DNA of 64,000 nt from DATBFU01 sp035498405 (GCA_035498405.1 DATKAE010000084.1:169687-233686); one strand, 5' to 3'. Counted from the stretch's first letter, positions 25,535 through 35,073 are shown. Notes: generated from the letters alone by a model not told the origin. Numbers and translations: made by a program.

Positions 25535-26782
25535 ATGCGCTGGATCGGGCTGGCGGGTATCGCCGTCGTCCTCGCCGTGGCGCTCCTGTTGTCCCGGAAC
25601 CGGCGGGCGATCGCCTGGCGGACGGTCGGTTGGGCGGCCGCGCTCCAACTCGTCTTCGCCTTCCTGGTTCTCTACTGGGACCGGGGGAAAGACGCCCTGG
25701 AGGCCTTCTCGGACGGCGTCAGCGGGGCCATCGCCTACGCCGACAAGGGCGCCGGGTTTCTCTTCGGCTGGCTCGCGGGGCCCATGGATTCGATCGGGTC
25801 GAAGCTCGGGCTGCCCATCGGCGGCTACATCTTTGCGTTCAAGGTTCTGCCCATCATCATCTTCATCTGCGCCTTCTTCTCGATCCTGTATCACTTCGGC
25901 CTGATCCAGCGGCTGGTTCAAGGCATGGCCTGGGTGATGCAGAGGTCGATGAAGGTCTCCGGCGCGGAGGCGCTCTGCGTGGCGGCCAACGTCTTCATCG
26001 GCCAGACCGAGGCCCCCGTCCTGATCGCTCCCTACATCGCGGCTATGACGACCTCGGAGCTGCTGGCCCTGATGACCGGAGGCATGGCGCACATTTCGGG
26101 AGCCGTGATGCTCGCCTACGTGACGATGGGAGCGCCTCTGAAGTACCTCATCGCCGCTTCGGTGATGGCGGCGCCGGGCACCTTTCTGATCGCCAAGATT
26201 CTTTGGCCCGAGACCGAGCAGCCGGCGACGATGGGCTCGGTTCGGCTGACGGTCCAAAGGACGAGCGCCAACTTCATCGACGCGGCCGCGGCCGGCGCCT
26301 CGCAAGGCATGACCCTCGTCCTCAATATCGCCGCCATGCTCATCGCCTTCGTGGCCCTGGTCGCTCTCTCCAACGGGCTGCTCGGCTGGATCGGCGCCTT
26401 CTTCGGCCAGCCCGGCTTGCAGATTCAGACGATCTTCGGCTGGGTGCTTGGGCCGCTCGCCTTCCTTCTCGGGGCTCCGAGACAGGACGCGGCGATCGTA
26501 GGCAACCTGATCGCGAATAAGACCGTCATCAACGAGTTCTTCGCTTTCGCGATGATGAAAGAAGTGGTCGGCCAGCTCTCCGAGAAGGGCAAGCTCGTCG
26601 CGACCTTCGCACTTTGCGGATTCGCCAACTTCTCTTCGATCGGAATCCAGATCGGCGGCATCGGGGGGCTGGCGCCGACGCGCCGGTCGGATCTGGCACG
26701 CCTGGGCCTTCGGGCAATGCTCGCCGGGTCGCTGACGAGCTTCTTGACGGCCGCGATCGCGGGCATCCTCTACGGCCCATGA
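25535..26782 (+). CDS. nupC: Concentrative nucleoside transporter (CNT/NupC family)
   Basis: A 415-residue membrane protein with about ten helices. It carries the CNT fingerprints: the nucleoside-binding GQTEAPVLIAPYI (~residue 157), the NKTVINEFFAF segment, and CGFANFSSIGIQIGGIG near the end. It imports nucleosides with sodium or protons. Shine-Dalgarno GGAGGGAGG precedes the ATG, and its stop overlaps the next start (ATGA), so uptake and phosphorolysis are co-expressed. Confidence 0.95.
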   Translation: MRWIGLAGIAVVLAVALLLSRNRRAIAWRTVGWAAALQLVFAFLVLYWDRGKDALEAFSDGVSGAIAYADKGAGFLFGWLAGPMDSIGSKLGLPIGGYIFAFKVLPIIIFICAFFSILYHFGLIQRLVQGMAWVMQRSMKVSGAEALCVAANVFIGQTEAPVLIAPYIAAMTTSELLALMTGGMAHISGAVMLAYVTMGAPLKYLIAASVMAAPGTFLIAKILWPETEQPATMGSVRLTVQRTSANFIDAAAAGASQGMTLVLNIAAMLIAFVALVALSNGLLGWIGAFFGQPGLQIQTIFGWVLGPLAFLLGAPRQDAAIVGNLIANKTVINEFFAFAMMKEVVGQLSEKGKLVATFALCGFANFSSIGIQIGGIGGLAPTRRSDLARLGLRAMLAGSLTSFLTAAIAGILYGP

Positions 26783-27633
26783 CGGAACGGGGCGCGACAC
26801 TCCGGACCCGATTGGACGAGGCCGCCGCTCGTGTGCGCGAGATGGGCGCGGGACCCGCGTCGGTGGGGCTCATCCTCGGTTCCGGACTCGGGGGCCTTGC
26901 CCGGGCGCTCTCGGATCGCCGGGCGGTTTCCTATGGGCAGATACCGAATTTCCCGACGCCGACGGGCGTCGTCGGCCACGCCGGGGAGCTCGTGCTGGGC
27001 CGCGTCGACAAGACGCCGGTGATCGTCCTCTCGGGACGTATCCACTTCTACGAGGGTCGGACCATGGCCGAGGTCGTCTTCCCGGCCCGGCTCCTCGTGC
27101 GGCTAGGCGTCCGGGCCGTCATCCTGACCAACGCCGCCGGTGGAATCCGCCGAGGCTTTCGGCCCGGTGACCTGATGTTGATCGCCGACCACATCAACCT
27201 CTTCGGCACCAACCCGCTGATCGGCGAAAACGAGGACTCCCTGGGCCCCCGCTTTCCCGACATGAGCGCGGTCTACGACCGCGGTTTGCGGCGGATCGCG
27301 CGGGCGACGGCGCGCCGGCTCCGCATCCCGCTGCGAGAGGGGGTCTACTTGGGCAATCCCGGACCCTCCTACGAGACGCCGGCGGAGATCCGCGCCTTCG
27401 CCCGCCTGGGAGCCGACGCCGTCGGCATGTCGACGGTGCCGGAGGCGATAGCCCTCGCGCATGCCTCGGTGCGTGTCCTCGGGATCTCCACGATCACGAA
27501 CATGGCGGCCGGAATCCTGGAGAAGCCCCTCGTGCACGAGGAGGTACTTGCCATTGCAGAGAAGGTGGGCGATCGCTTCGTTCGGCTCCTGACGGAGCTC
27601 GTGCCCCGGGTCGCCGCGGCGTCGGAGAAGTGA
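26779..27633 (+). CDS. Purine nucleoside phosphorylase (trimeric type)
   Basis: A 284-residue PNP that splits purine nucleosides with phosphate to base plus (deoxy)ribose-1-phosphate. Motifs: LILGSGLGGLARAL (phosphate loop), LSGRIHFYEG, NAAGGIRRGFRPGDLMLI, GPSYETPAEIR, GMSTVPEAI, and STITNMAAG with the Asn that recognises 6-oxopurines. The ATG overlaps the transporter stop. Its product feeds deoB. Confidence 0.94.
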   Translation: MTERGATLRTRLDEAAARVREMGAGPASVGLILGSGLGGLARALSDRRAVSYGQIPNFPTPTGVVGHAGELVLGRVDKTPVIVLSGRIHFYEGRTMAEVVFPARLLVRLGVRAVILTNAAGGIRRGFRPGDLMLIADHINLFGTNPLIGENEDSLGPRFPDMSAVYDRGLRRIARATARRLRIPLREGVYLGNPGPSYETPAEIRAFARLGADAVGMSTVPEAIALAHASVRVLGISTITNMAAGILEKPLVHEEVLAIAEKVGDRFVRLLTELVPRVAAASEK

Positions 27634-27637
27634 CTCG

Positions 27638-28027
27638 GTGGCCGCGCCGCGCGAGAAGGAATGGATCGAAGCGGCAAGCGCCGTCCGACGCCACGCCGTC
27701 TGTGACCGAAGCGGGTTTGCCGTCGGCGCCGCGCTCGAGGCGGAGGACGGCACTCTCTTCACGGGGTGCAACGTCGAGAACGCGAGCTACGGCCTGACGG
27801 TCTGCGCCGAGCGCGTCGCGGTCTGGAAGGCCCTCTCGGAAGGGGCGCGGCGGTTTACCGGGATCGCGATCGTGACCGACGCCGCGGAGCCCACGCCGCC
27901 CTGCGGCGCCTGCCGACAGATCCTGTGGGAGTTTGTCGGGGACGTCCCCGTGGTGATGGCGACGGTAGCGGGAGGCCGGAAGCGAATGCGTCTCTCGCAG
28001 CTCTTCCCGGAGCCTTTCGAGTTCTAG
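27638..28027 (+). CDS. cdd: Cytidine deaminase
   Basis: A 129-residue tetrameric-type CDA converting (deoxy)cytidine to (deoxy)uridine. The NVENASYGLTVCAERVA motif gives the zinc Cys and catalytic Glu, and PPCGACRQ provides the other two zinc cysteines. The GTG start has GGAGAA upstream. The deoxyuridine made would suit the deoA enzyme further downstream. Confidence 0.94.
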   Translation: MAAPREKEWIEAASAVRRHAVCDRSGFAVGAALEAEDGTLFTGCNVENASYGLTVCAERVAVWKALSEGARRFTGIAIVTDAAEPTPPCGACRQILWEFVGDVPVVMATVAGGRKRMRLSQLFPEPFEF

Positions 28028-28032
28028 AGAGA

Positions 28033-29511
28033 ATGGGCGTGACGAGGTGTCTGGGAGCACAGGGGCGAGGGGTTAGGCCCGCGTTAGGGAAGGTGATCGT
28101 CGGTTTGATGGCGATCGTCCCGGCGATCGCCCTCGCCCCGGTTGGACCCCGGCCGGCGAAGAAGGAGTCCGCCGACCTACTCATCGTCAACGCTCGGCTC
28201 ATTACCGTCGACGCCGATCTTTCGCTCTTCGACCCGGGCGCCGTCGCGGTCAAGGACGGCGCGATCGCGGCGGCCGGCCCCTCGCCGGCGCTCGCCGCCC
28301 GGTTCGCCGCGCGGTCGACCTGGGACGCCCACCACAAGATCGTGATGCCCGGGCTCGTCAACACGCATACGCACGCCGCCATGACCCTGCTGCGCGGGCT
28401 GGCCGACGACCTGCCGCTCGACCGGTGGCTCGAGGACCACATCTTCCCGGCCGAAGCGAAGAATGTCTCGCCGGAGTTCGTGTATGACGGAACGCTGCTC
28501 GGCGCGCTCGAGATGATCGAGGGGGGCACAACCACGTTCGCCGACATGTATTACTTCGAGGGGGACGCCGCCCGCGCCGTCGAGAAGGCGGGTCTGCGAG
28601 CGGTGCTGGGAGAGACCTGGATCGACTTTCCGGCGCCGGATCACCGGGACCTGGCGTCGACCATCGCCGTGACGGCGGAGTTCGTCCGGAGATGGAAGGG
28701 GAGTCGGCGGGTGGTCCCGGCGGTGGCGCCCCACGCGCCCTATACGTGCTCGCGGGAAACGCTCCTGGCGGCGCGGGAGCTCGCCGTGCGAAATGGGGTT
28801 CCGCTGCTGATCCACGTCGCCGAGACGAAGAAGGAGCTCGAGGACGCCCGCGCCAAGTGGGGCCAGTCGCCCGTCGCCTATCTCGACGGCATTGGCTTCT
28901 TCGCCGGGACCGGGCCCGGCACCGGTGTGCCGGTCGTGGCCGCGCACTGTGTTTGGGTGGACGGAGCCGACCGGGCGCTGCTCAAGGCGCGCGGTGCCGC
29001 GGTCTCCCACAACCCCGAGTCGAACATGAAGCTCGCATCCGGGATCGCTCCCATCGCCGACATGGCAAGGGAGGGGCTGCTTTGGGCGATCGGCACCGAC
29101 GGCCCGGCCGGCTCGAACAACGACCTGTCGATGCTGGAGGCCATGGACTTCGCCGGCAAGCTGGCCAAGGTCTCGACGCTCGATCCGACCGTGCTGGCGG
29201 CCCGCGACCTCGTTGTGGCGGCGACCCGGTCGGGGGCGCGGGCATTGGGGCTCGAGGGAAAGATCGGGTCGCTCGAGCCCGGCAAGCGGGCGGACCTGAT
29301 CGCGATCGACGTTCGCAACGCACATGTCGAGCCCTTCGAGGACGCCTACTCGGCCCTGGTCTACACGGCCAAGGCGGCCGACGTGACGGATGTTTGGGTA
29401 GACGGCCGGCGCCTCCTGTCCGACCGGCGGCCGACCACGCTCGACGCAAAGGCCATCGTGGCGGCTGCGGTCGCCTGGCGGCAAAAGATCCGGCAGTCGC
29501 TTCATCCATAA
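28033..29511 (+). CDS. Amidohydrolase, MTA/SAH or adenosine deaminase type, possibly exported
   Basis: A 492-residue TrzA/MtaD-family metal-dependent deaminase. Motifs: MPGLVNTHTHAAM (HxH metal pair), HAPYTCS, the LIHVAET His, an HCVW His, and TDGPAGSNND with the metal Asp; C-terminal composite-domain strands (EPGKRADLIAIDV) follow. It would deaminate adenosine, methylthioadenosine or S-adenosylhomocysteine. Unusually, ~45 residues with a basic start and a hydrophobic stretch precede the domain (GLMAIVPAIALAP), suggesting a signal peptide or membrane anchor. A GTG near 28093 could start the protein and keep that stretch. Confidence 0.85.
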   Translation: MGVTRCLGAQGRGVRPALGKVIVGLMAIVPAIALAPVGPRPAKKESADLLIVNARLITVDADLSLFDPGAVAVKDGAIAAAGPSPALAARFAARSTWDAHHKIVMPGLVNTHTHAAMTLLRGLADDLPLDRWLEDHIFPAEAKNVSPEFVYDGTLLGALEMIEGGTTTFADMYYFEGDAARAVEKAGLRAVLGETWIDFPAPDHRDLASTIAVTAEFVRRWKGSRRVVPAVAPHAPYTCSRETLLAARELAVRNGVPLLIHVAETKKELEDARAKWGQSPVAYLDGIGFFAGTGPGTGVPVVAAHCVWVDGADRALLKARGAAVSHNPESNMKLASGIAPIADMAREGLLWAIGTDGPAGSNNDLSMLEAMDFAGKLAKVSTLDPTVLAARDLVVAATRSGARALGLEGKIGSLEPGKRADLIAIDVRNAHVEPFEDAYSALVYTAKAADVTDVWVDGRRLLSDRRPTTLDAKAIVAAAVAWRQKIRQSLHP

Positions 29512-29521
29512 GGGGGGACGC

Positions 29522-30382
29522 TTGGGGACGCTTCGCGAAGGCCTGGGGAGACTGCAGACCCTGCCTCGCGCCGCCCTGATGGCCGTGGCGGCCGCCCTGG
29601 TCGGGTTGACGGCGATTCTCAGCATCGAAATCCGAACGGATCTTCGCTTTTCGTTCTTCTACCTGATCCCCATCTCGCTCGTCTCCTGGCTGGTCGGCCG
29701 TCGGGCCGGCTTCTTTTTCGCAGTTTTCAGCGCCGGGGTCTGGGTGGCTGCCAACCTCGTGGAGAGAAGGTGGGAGGCGCCCTCGGAAGCGATTGTCTAC
29801 TGGAACGGTGCGCTGCTCTTCTCATTCTTCCTCACGATCGCTCTGCTGCTCTCGGCGCTTCGACAGGCATTGGACCGCGAGACCGCGCTGGCGCGAAGCG
29901 ATCCGCTGACCCGGTTGGCCAATCGCCGGGCGTTCTTCGAACGCGCGGATCTGGAGATCCAGAGAGCGGCTCGCTACGGGCGCCCCTTCACCGTCGCCTA
30001 CCTGGACATCGACGACTTCAAACGGGTCAACGACCGCTACGGACATCTTGCCGGAGACAGAGTCCTCCTGCTGGTCGCGGACACGATCCGAGAGGTCCTG
30101 CGGTCGAGCGACGGACTCGCCCGGCTCGGCGGTGACGAGTTCGTTCTCCTCCTTCCGGAGAGCAGCATCGCGGATGCCCAGGCCGTCCTGGGCAAAGTCC
30201 ACGCGCAGCTGGAGGACGCCCTGCATCGAGGGGGCTGGGACATCACGATCTCGATCGGTGCGCTCACGTTCCAGAAGGTTCCCGATACGGTGGAGCAGAT
30301 GCTCAAGATGGCCGACGCCCTGATGTATTCCGTCAAGCGGAGCGGCAAGAATCGTCTGGAGAAGCGCGTCGTCGCCGACTGA
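29522..30382 (+). CDS. Membrane-bound GGDEF diguanylate cyclase
   Basis: A 286-residue protein from TTG (AAGGGGGG upstream). Three or four N-terminal membrane helices (~18-110) are followed by a GGDEF domain: DPLTRLANRRAFFE, LDIDDFKRVNDRYGHLAGD, the catalytic RLGGDEF (~residue 200) and an RSSD inhibitory site five residues before it. It should synthesise cyclic di-GMP in response to a membrane or extracytoplasmic cue. It sits inside the nucleoside-salvage run, between the amidohydrolase and deoA. Confidence 0.9.
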   Translation: MGTLREGLGRLQTLPRAALMAVAAALVGLTAILSIEIRTDLRFSFFYLIPISLVSWLVGRRAGFFFAVFSAGVWVAANLVERRWEAPSEAIVYWNGALLFSFFLTIALLLSALRQALDRETALARSDPLTRLANRRAFFERADLEIQRAARYGRPFTVAYLDIDDFKRVNDRYGHLAGDRVLLLVADTIREVLRSSDGLARLGGDEFVLLLPESSIADAQAVLGKVHAQLEDALHRGGWDITISIGALTFQKVPDTVEQMLKMADALMYSVKRSGKNRLEKRVVAD

Positions 30383-30398
30383 GCCCGCCCGAACTGCG

Positions 30399-31703
30399 AT
30401 GAGGACGGTCTACGAGATCCTTCGGGCCAAGCGCTTTGGCGAAGAGCTCCCGCCGGAAGAGATCGCGCACCTGATCTCCGGAATCGTGTCGGGGGCCGTC
30501 GCGGACTATCAGGCGACGGCCTTTCTCATGGCGGCGGCGATCCGGGGCCTCTCGACCGCCGAGACGGCGGCGCTGACCGGCGCGATGCGGGATTCGGGGG
30601 AGAGCTGGAATCTGTCGGATCTGGAGCCGGTCGTGGACAAGCACTCGAGCGGCGGCGTCGGGGACAAGGCCACCCTCGTTCTGGCGCCGCTGGTGGCAGC
30701 GGCCGGCGCTCGGGTCGCCATGATGTCGGGACGCGGCCTCGGCCACACGGGGGGAACGCTCGACAAGCTCGCTGCGATCCCCGGATTCCGAACGGATCTG
30801 GATCTTCCGCGGGTCAGAGAGACACTGGTCAAGGTCGGCGCGGCTCTGATCGGCCAGACCGACAGGATCGCGCCGGCCGACCGGATCCTCTACGCGCTGC
30901 GCGACGTGTCGGGGACAGTGGAGTCCTTGCCCCTGATCACCGCTTCGATCCTTTCCAAGAAACTCGCCTCCGGCACGACCGGAATCGTCTTCGACGTGAA
31001 GACGGGCGATGGCGCGTTCTTGAAGACTCTGGCAGAGTCGCGCGCCCTCGGCCGTTCGCTCGTCGATACGGCGCGGGCGGATGGCCGACAGGCTTCGGGC
31101 TGGATCACGGACATGAGCCGGCCCCTCGGGCGGGCCGTGGGCAACGCCCTGGAGGCCGACGAGGCGATTCGGGTGCTGCGGGGAGAAGGCCCGGCGCCCG
31201 TCCGCGAGATCGCGCTCCGGCTCGGCGTGGAAATGCTGGGCTTCGCCGAGCCCGGTCGGCCTGAGGCCGCGGCCCGGCAGAAGCTCGAGGACGCTCTCGA
31301 CTCGGGACGGGCCGCGCGTCTGTTCGAGCGGCTCATCGAGGCGCAAGGAGGGGATCCGAGAGTCGTCGAGGAGCCGCTGCGCCTGCCGCAACCGAGCCGC
31401 CGAATCCCCGCTCGAGCCCCGCAATCCGGATTCGTTCAATCGATCGCGACCGAGAAGATGGGTCTCCTCGCGGTCGACATCGGCTGCGGCCGGCGGCGGC
31501 GCGAGGACACGATCGACTCCGCCGCCGGATTCCTCGTCGAGAAGACCGTGGGAGACCGGGTGGAGAAGGGTGACCCTCTGGCGGTCCTCTGTCTGGGCGG
31601 GCGGCCGGCGCCGCGCCCCGGGATCGAAGGAGAGCTCGCGGCGCTCTTCACGATCGGCCCCGCGCGGATCGAGCCGCCGCCGCTCGTCATCGAGAAGCTC
31701 TGA
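30399..31703 (+). CDS. deoA: Thymidine / pyrimidine-nucleoside phosphorylase
   Basis: A 434-residue enzyme that cleaves thymidine or uridine to base and (deoxy)ribose-1-phosphate. Family motifs: GxVADYQATAFLMAA near the N-terminus, the phosphate loop KHSSGGVGDKATLVLAPL (~residue 82), MSGRGLGHTGGTLDKLAAIPGF, and the DVKTGDGAF block; the C-terminal barrel has the ASGWITDM and VGDRVEKGDPLAVL strands. Length fits. It completes the salvage set together with deoB. Confidence 0.95.
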   Translation: MRTVYEILRAKRFGEELPPEEIAHLISGIVSGAVADYQATAFLMAAAIRGLSTAETAALTGAMRDSGESWNLSDLEPVVDKHSSGGVGDKATLVLAPLVAAAGARVAMMSGRGLGHTGGTLDKLAAIPGFRTDLDLPRVRETLVKVGAALIGQTDRIAPADRILYALRDVSGTVESLPLITASILSKKLASGTTGIVFDVKTGDGAFLKTLAESRALGRSLVDTARADGRQASGWITDMSRPLGRAVGNALEADEAIRVLRGEGPAPVREIALRLGVEMLGFAEPGRPEAAARQKLEDALDSGRAARLFERLIEAQGGDPRVVEEPLRLPQPSRRIPARAPQSGFVQSIATEKMGLLAVDIGCGRRRREDTIDSAAGFLVEKTVGDRVEKGDPLAVLCLGGRPAPRPGIEGELAALFTIGPARIEPPPLVIEKL

Positions 31704-31834
31704 CTCCGGCGCGCGGGATCGGAAGGAGCAGCGACCGGCCACGGAAGGCGAAACCGGTCGAAGGGATCGAGGACTCACCCGTTCGGGCGGCCCTCCCTTC
31801 CTCGCGCGGACCCCGGGAGGGCCCCTCTTCCCGC

Positions 31835-31840
31835 TAGAAT
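31835..31840 (+). promoter_or_regulatory. -10 element before the ABC-F operon
   Basis: TAGAAT ends 6 nt before the GTG at 31847; no Shine-Dalgarno sequence. It likely drives the ABC-F-cinA-thpR-plsY-gpsA operon as a leaderless transcript. Confidence 0.55.
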
Positions 31841-31846
31841 CCACCC

Positions 31847-33808
31847 GTGCTCTATCGTTTCGAGAACGTCCGAAAAGCCTACGGCCCCAAGGAAGTGCTG
31901 CGGGAGGTCACCTGGCAGCACAACCCGGGAGAAAAAGTCGGCTTGGTGGGGCGAAACGGCGCCGGTAAGACGACTCTGCTGCGCATCGCTCTCGGCCGCG
32001 AAGAGCCGGACGCGGGAGAATTTGTCAAGGCGAGCGGCATCCGGATCTCGACCGTCGAGCAGGCGCTGACCTCCGACTTGTCTGAGTCGCTTCATGACTA
32101 CGTCGCCGGCGCCTTCGAGCATCTGCACCGGATCGAGGGGGAGCTGCGCCGGCTCGAGCACGCCATGGCCGAGGGAGACGACTCGGCGCCGGTCCACGAC
32201 CGATACGACGCGCTCTCGCACCGCTTCGAGAACGATGGAGGGTACGAGATGGTGGCCGACGTGGACAAGGCGCTCTCGGGCCTGGGCTTCGAGAAGGCGG
32301 ACTTCGGCCGGCGGCTGGAAGAGCTCTCCGGCGGTCAGAAGAACCGCGCGATGCTCGCGCGGGCGATTCTCGCGAGTCCGGACGTGTTGCTCTTAGACGA
32401 GCCGACCAACCACCTCGACTTCAACGCCGTCGAGTTCCTCGAGGACTACCTCGCGCGCTCCCGCCGTGCGTATCTGGTCGTGACGCACGATCGCCGCTTC
32501 CTCGACCGCGTGGCGGAAGAGATCGTCGACCTGGAGCACGGCAGGCTCACGGCCTACTCGGGGGGCTACACGGCCTACCGCCGCCAGAAGGCGGAGCGCG
32601 TGCTCGCCGCCACGCGGGCCTTCGAAAAGCAGCAGGAGTTCATCGAGAAGGAGAAGCAATACATCCGCCGCAACATCGCGGGGGTGAACTCCCGCCAGGC
32701 CAAGGGGCGGCGCACGCGGCTCGCGCGCGTGGAGCTTCTGGAGAAGCCGGTCGGGGACATGACCTCCGTGGCCTTTCGTTTCGACGCCGCGCGAGTCGGG
32801 GGCCGGACCTTCCTCAAGGCGAAGCGTCTCGACGCGGGCTACGAGGCCGGCAAGCCGATCGTGCGGGACGTCTCCTTCGAGCTGCTGCGGGGCGAGCGGA
32901 TGGCGATCCTCGGGGAGAACGGAACCGGGAAGACGACGCTCTTGAAGACCCTCGCCGGCCGATTGCCGGCCTTGTCCGGAAGCGTCGCGCCCGGGCACGA
33001 CGTCTCGATCGGCTACTTCGACCAGGAGCTTTCGGATCTGGATCCCTCCCGGCGCGCGATCGACGCCGTCTGGGACGAGCACCCGAACGAAACGGAAGAG
33101 GCGATGCGCTCGTATCTCGCGCGGTTCGCCTTTCGCGGGGACGAGGCGTTCGCCCCGATCGCCGGGCTGTCGGGAGGGGAAAAAGGGAGGCTGACGCTGG
33201 CCGTCGTCATGCGGCAGAAGCACAACCTGTTGCTCTTGGACGAACCGACCAACCACCTGGACCTGGACTCGCGCGAGGCGCTGGAAGACTCGCTCGAGGA
33301 CTTCCCGGGCTCGATCGTGTTCGTGTCGCACGATCGGGCGTTCATCGACCGTCTGGCCACGCGGGTCGTCGACCTGCGGGCCGGCCGGGCGGAGCTCCTG
33401 CCGGGCAACTACTCCGAGACCTCGGCGGCGCGAGCCCTGCGGCGGGAGCGTCCGGAGCCGCCCGTCGAGACCCCCTCGGTGCCGCGCCCGGCCGAGGAAA
33501 GCGACGCGACGCCGACACGGCGGCCGGTGCGGCGCGTCGAGCGCCGTCCCGGCTCGCCCGAGGAGAAGGAGGCGGCACGGCGCCGGCGCAAGATCCGGGC
33601 GCTCGAGGAAAGAATCGCCGGCCTGGAGAAGGATATCGAGGGTCTGGAAGCCCGACTCTGGGAGGAGGCCCTGACGCTCGGACCCGTCGAGGCCCACCGG
33701 ATCGCGAGCGCAAAGTCCGCGCAAAAGCAGGAGCTCGACCGTCTCGTCGAAGAATGGGCATCCTTGTCGGAAGAAGAGAACCGCGAGGCCACACCCGGGA
33801 GGTCATGA
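31847..33808 (+). CDS. ABC-F family ATPase (Uup-like)
   Basis: A 653-residue soluble protein with two ABC domains and no membrane segment. First Walker A GRNGAGKTTLL (~34), signature LSGGQKNRAMLARAIL (~160), DEPTNHLD; the inter-domain arm with FEKQQEFIEKEKQYIRRN; second Walker A GENGTGKTTLL, signature LSGGEKGRLTLAVVM, and DEPTNHLD again. A charged coiled-coil C-terminus (~565-650) matches Uup-type ABC-F proteins. ABC-F proteins act on ribosomes or, for Uup, also on DNA. Its stop overlaps cinA (ATGA). Confidence 0.92.
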   Translation: MLYRFENVRKAYGPKEVLREVTWQHNPGEKVGLVGRNGAGKTTLLRIALGREEPDAGEFVKASGIRISTVEQALTSDLSESLHDYVAGAFEHLHRIEGELRRLEHAMAEGDDSAPVHDRYDALSHRFENDGGYEMVADVDKALSGLGFEKADFGRRLEELSGGQKNRAMLARAILASPDVLLLDEPTNHLDFNAVEFLEDYLARSRRAYLVVTHDRRFLDRVAEEIVDLEHGRLTAYSGGYTAYRRQKAERVLAATRAFEKQQEFIEKEKQYIRRNIAGVNSRQAKGRRTRLARVELLEKPVGDMTSVAFRFDAARVGGRTFLKAKRLDAGYEAGKPIVRDVSFELLRGERMAILGENGTGKTTLLKTLAGRLPALSGSVAPGHDVSIGYFDQELSDLDPSRRAIDAVWDEHPNETEEAMRSYLARFAFRGDEAFAPIAGLSGGEKGRLTLAVVMRQKHNLLLLDEPTNHLDLDSREALEDSLEDFPGSIVFVSHDRAFIDRLATRVVDLRAGRAELLPGNYSETSAARALRRERPEPPVETPSVPRPAEESDATPTRRPVRRVERRPGSPEEKEAARRRRKIRALEERIAGLEKDIEGLEARLWEEALTLGPVEAHRIASAKSAQKQELDRLVEEWASLSEEENREATPGRS

Positions 33809-35073
33809 CGAGCGAGCCCGACCGCCGCGCGGCGATCATCGCGATCGGCAGCGAAATGCTGTCGCCGCTTCGCTCCGACACCAATTCGCTCTGGATCACG
33901 GCGAGGCTGGAGGAGATCGGCATACGTGTCGTGCGAAAGTCGATCGTCGGCGACGATGTCGAGGAGATCGGCCGCGAGCTTTCGGCGGCGGCAGCCGTCG
34001 CCCCTTTGATCTTCACGACCGGAGGCCTCGGCCCGACAGCCGACGACATGACGGTCGGCGCCGCGGCGAAATGGCTGGGTGTGGCTCTGCTGCGCAACGC
34101 GGCCTTCGTCGCCAAGATCCGAGGCCGCTTCGAGGCACGCGGTATGCGGATGCCGTCCGTCAACGAGAAACAGGCCGACTTCATCGCGGGCGCTCTCGTC
34201 CTCGAGAACCCGCGCGGGACGGCTCCCGGTTTCTGGGCCAAGGGCCGGAACGTCGAGATCGTCATCCTGCCCGGCGTGCCGTCCGAGATGCGCGAGATCA
34301 TGGAAGGGAGCGTTCTGCCGGAACTGCGGCGGCAGGCGGGCTCGCGGGTTCTGCGCCGCCGAGTCTTGCGGATCGGCGGGACGGGGGAATCGGCGGTCGA
34401 GGAGCTCGTGACACCCGTCTACGAAAAGTGGAAGGAGCACCCGGTGACGATCCTGGCCTCGCCGGGCGAGGTTCAGCTCCATCTGGCCGTGCGGGACACT
34501 CCCGAGCAGGCGGACGCCGTCTTGTCGGCGATGGAACGAGACTTTCGGGCCGCCCTGGGCCCTCGGCTCTTCGGACGCGACGAAGAGGACCTGGCGGCCG
34601 CCGTCGGGAATCTCTTGCGGGAGACCGGGAAGACTCTGGCGCTCGCGGAGTCCTGCACGGGCGGAATGATCGGCGCGCTGGTGACCGACGTCGCCGGATC
34701 GAGTGACTACTTCCTGGGCGGGGTCGTCTCCTACGGAAACCAAGCCAAGCAGAGCCTGCTCGGCGTCTCGGCGGAAACCCTGCGAATCCACGGGGCGGTC
34801 TCCGAACAGAGCGCCCGCGAAATGGCGCGCGGTGCGCGGGAGCGCTTTGGGGCCGACGTGGCGGCGGCGGTGACGGGGATCGCGGGTCCCGGCGGCGGCT
34901 CGGAGGAGAAGCCAGTCGGAACGGTATTCTTCGCGCTGGCCGGACGGGACGGACTGGACTTTGCTCGGGAGCGCTCCTTCGTGGGTGACCGGGCACACGT
35001 CCGCCGCTCGGCGTCGCTGGTGGCCCTGGAGCTGCTTCGGCGGCACCTCTCGGGAACGCTTTCCCGTGAATGA
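33805..35073 (+). CDS. cinA: CinA-type nicotinamide-nucleotide amidase
   Basis: A 422-residue two-domain protein: an N-terminal molybdopterin-binding/COG1058 domain (AIIAIGSEMLSP, TTGGLGPTADDMT, LPGVPSEM) and a C-terminal PncC amidase domain (LALAESCTGGMIGALVTDV, GGVVSYGNQAKQSLLGV, AAAVTGIAGPGGGSEEKPVGTV). It hydrolyses damaged pyridine nucleotides (NMN deamidation) for NAD recycling. The start is the ATG overlapping the ABC-F stop. Confidence 0.95.
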   Translation: MTSEPDRRAAIIAIGSEMLSPLRSDTNSLWITARLEEIGIRVVRKSIVGDDVEEIGRELSAAAAVAPLIFTTGGLGPTADDMTVGAAAKWLGVALLRNAAFVAKIRGRFEARGMRMPSVNEKQADFIAGALVLENPRGTAPGFWAKGRNVEIVILPGVPSEMREIMEGSVLPELRRQAGSRVLRRRVLRIGGTGESAVEELVTPVYEKWKEHPVTILASPGEVQLHLAVRDTPEQADAVLSAMERDFRAALGPRLFGRDEEDLAAAVGNLLRETGKTLALAESCTGGMIGALVTDVAGSSDYFLGGVVSYGNQAKQSLLGVSAETLRIHGAVSEQSAREMARGARERFGADVAAAVTGIAGPGGGSEEKPVGTVFFALAGRDGLDFARERSFVGDRAHVRRSASLVALELLRRHLSGTLSRE

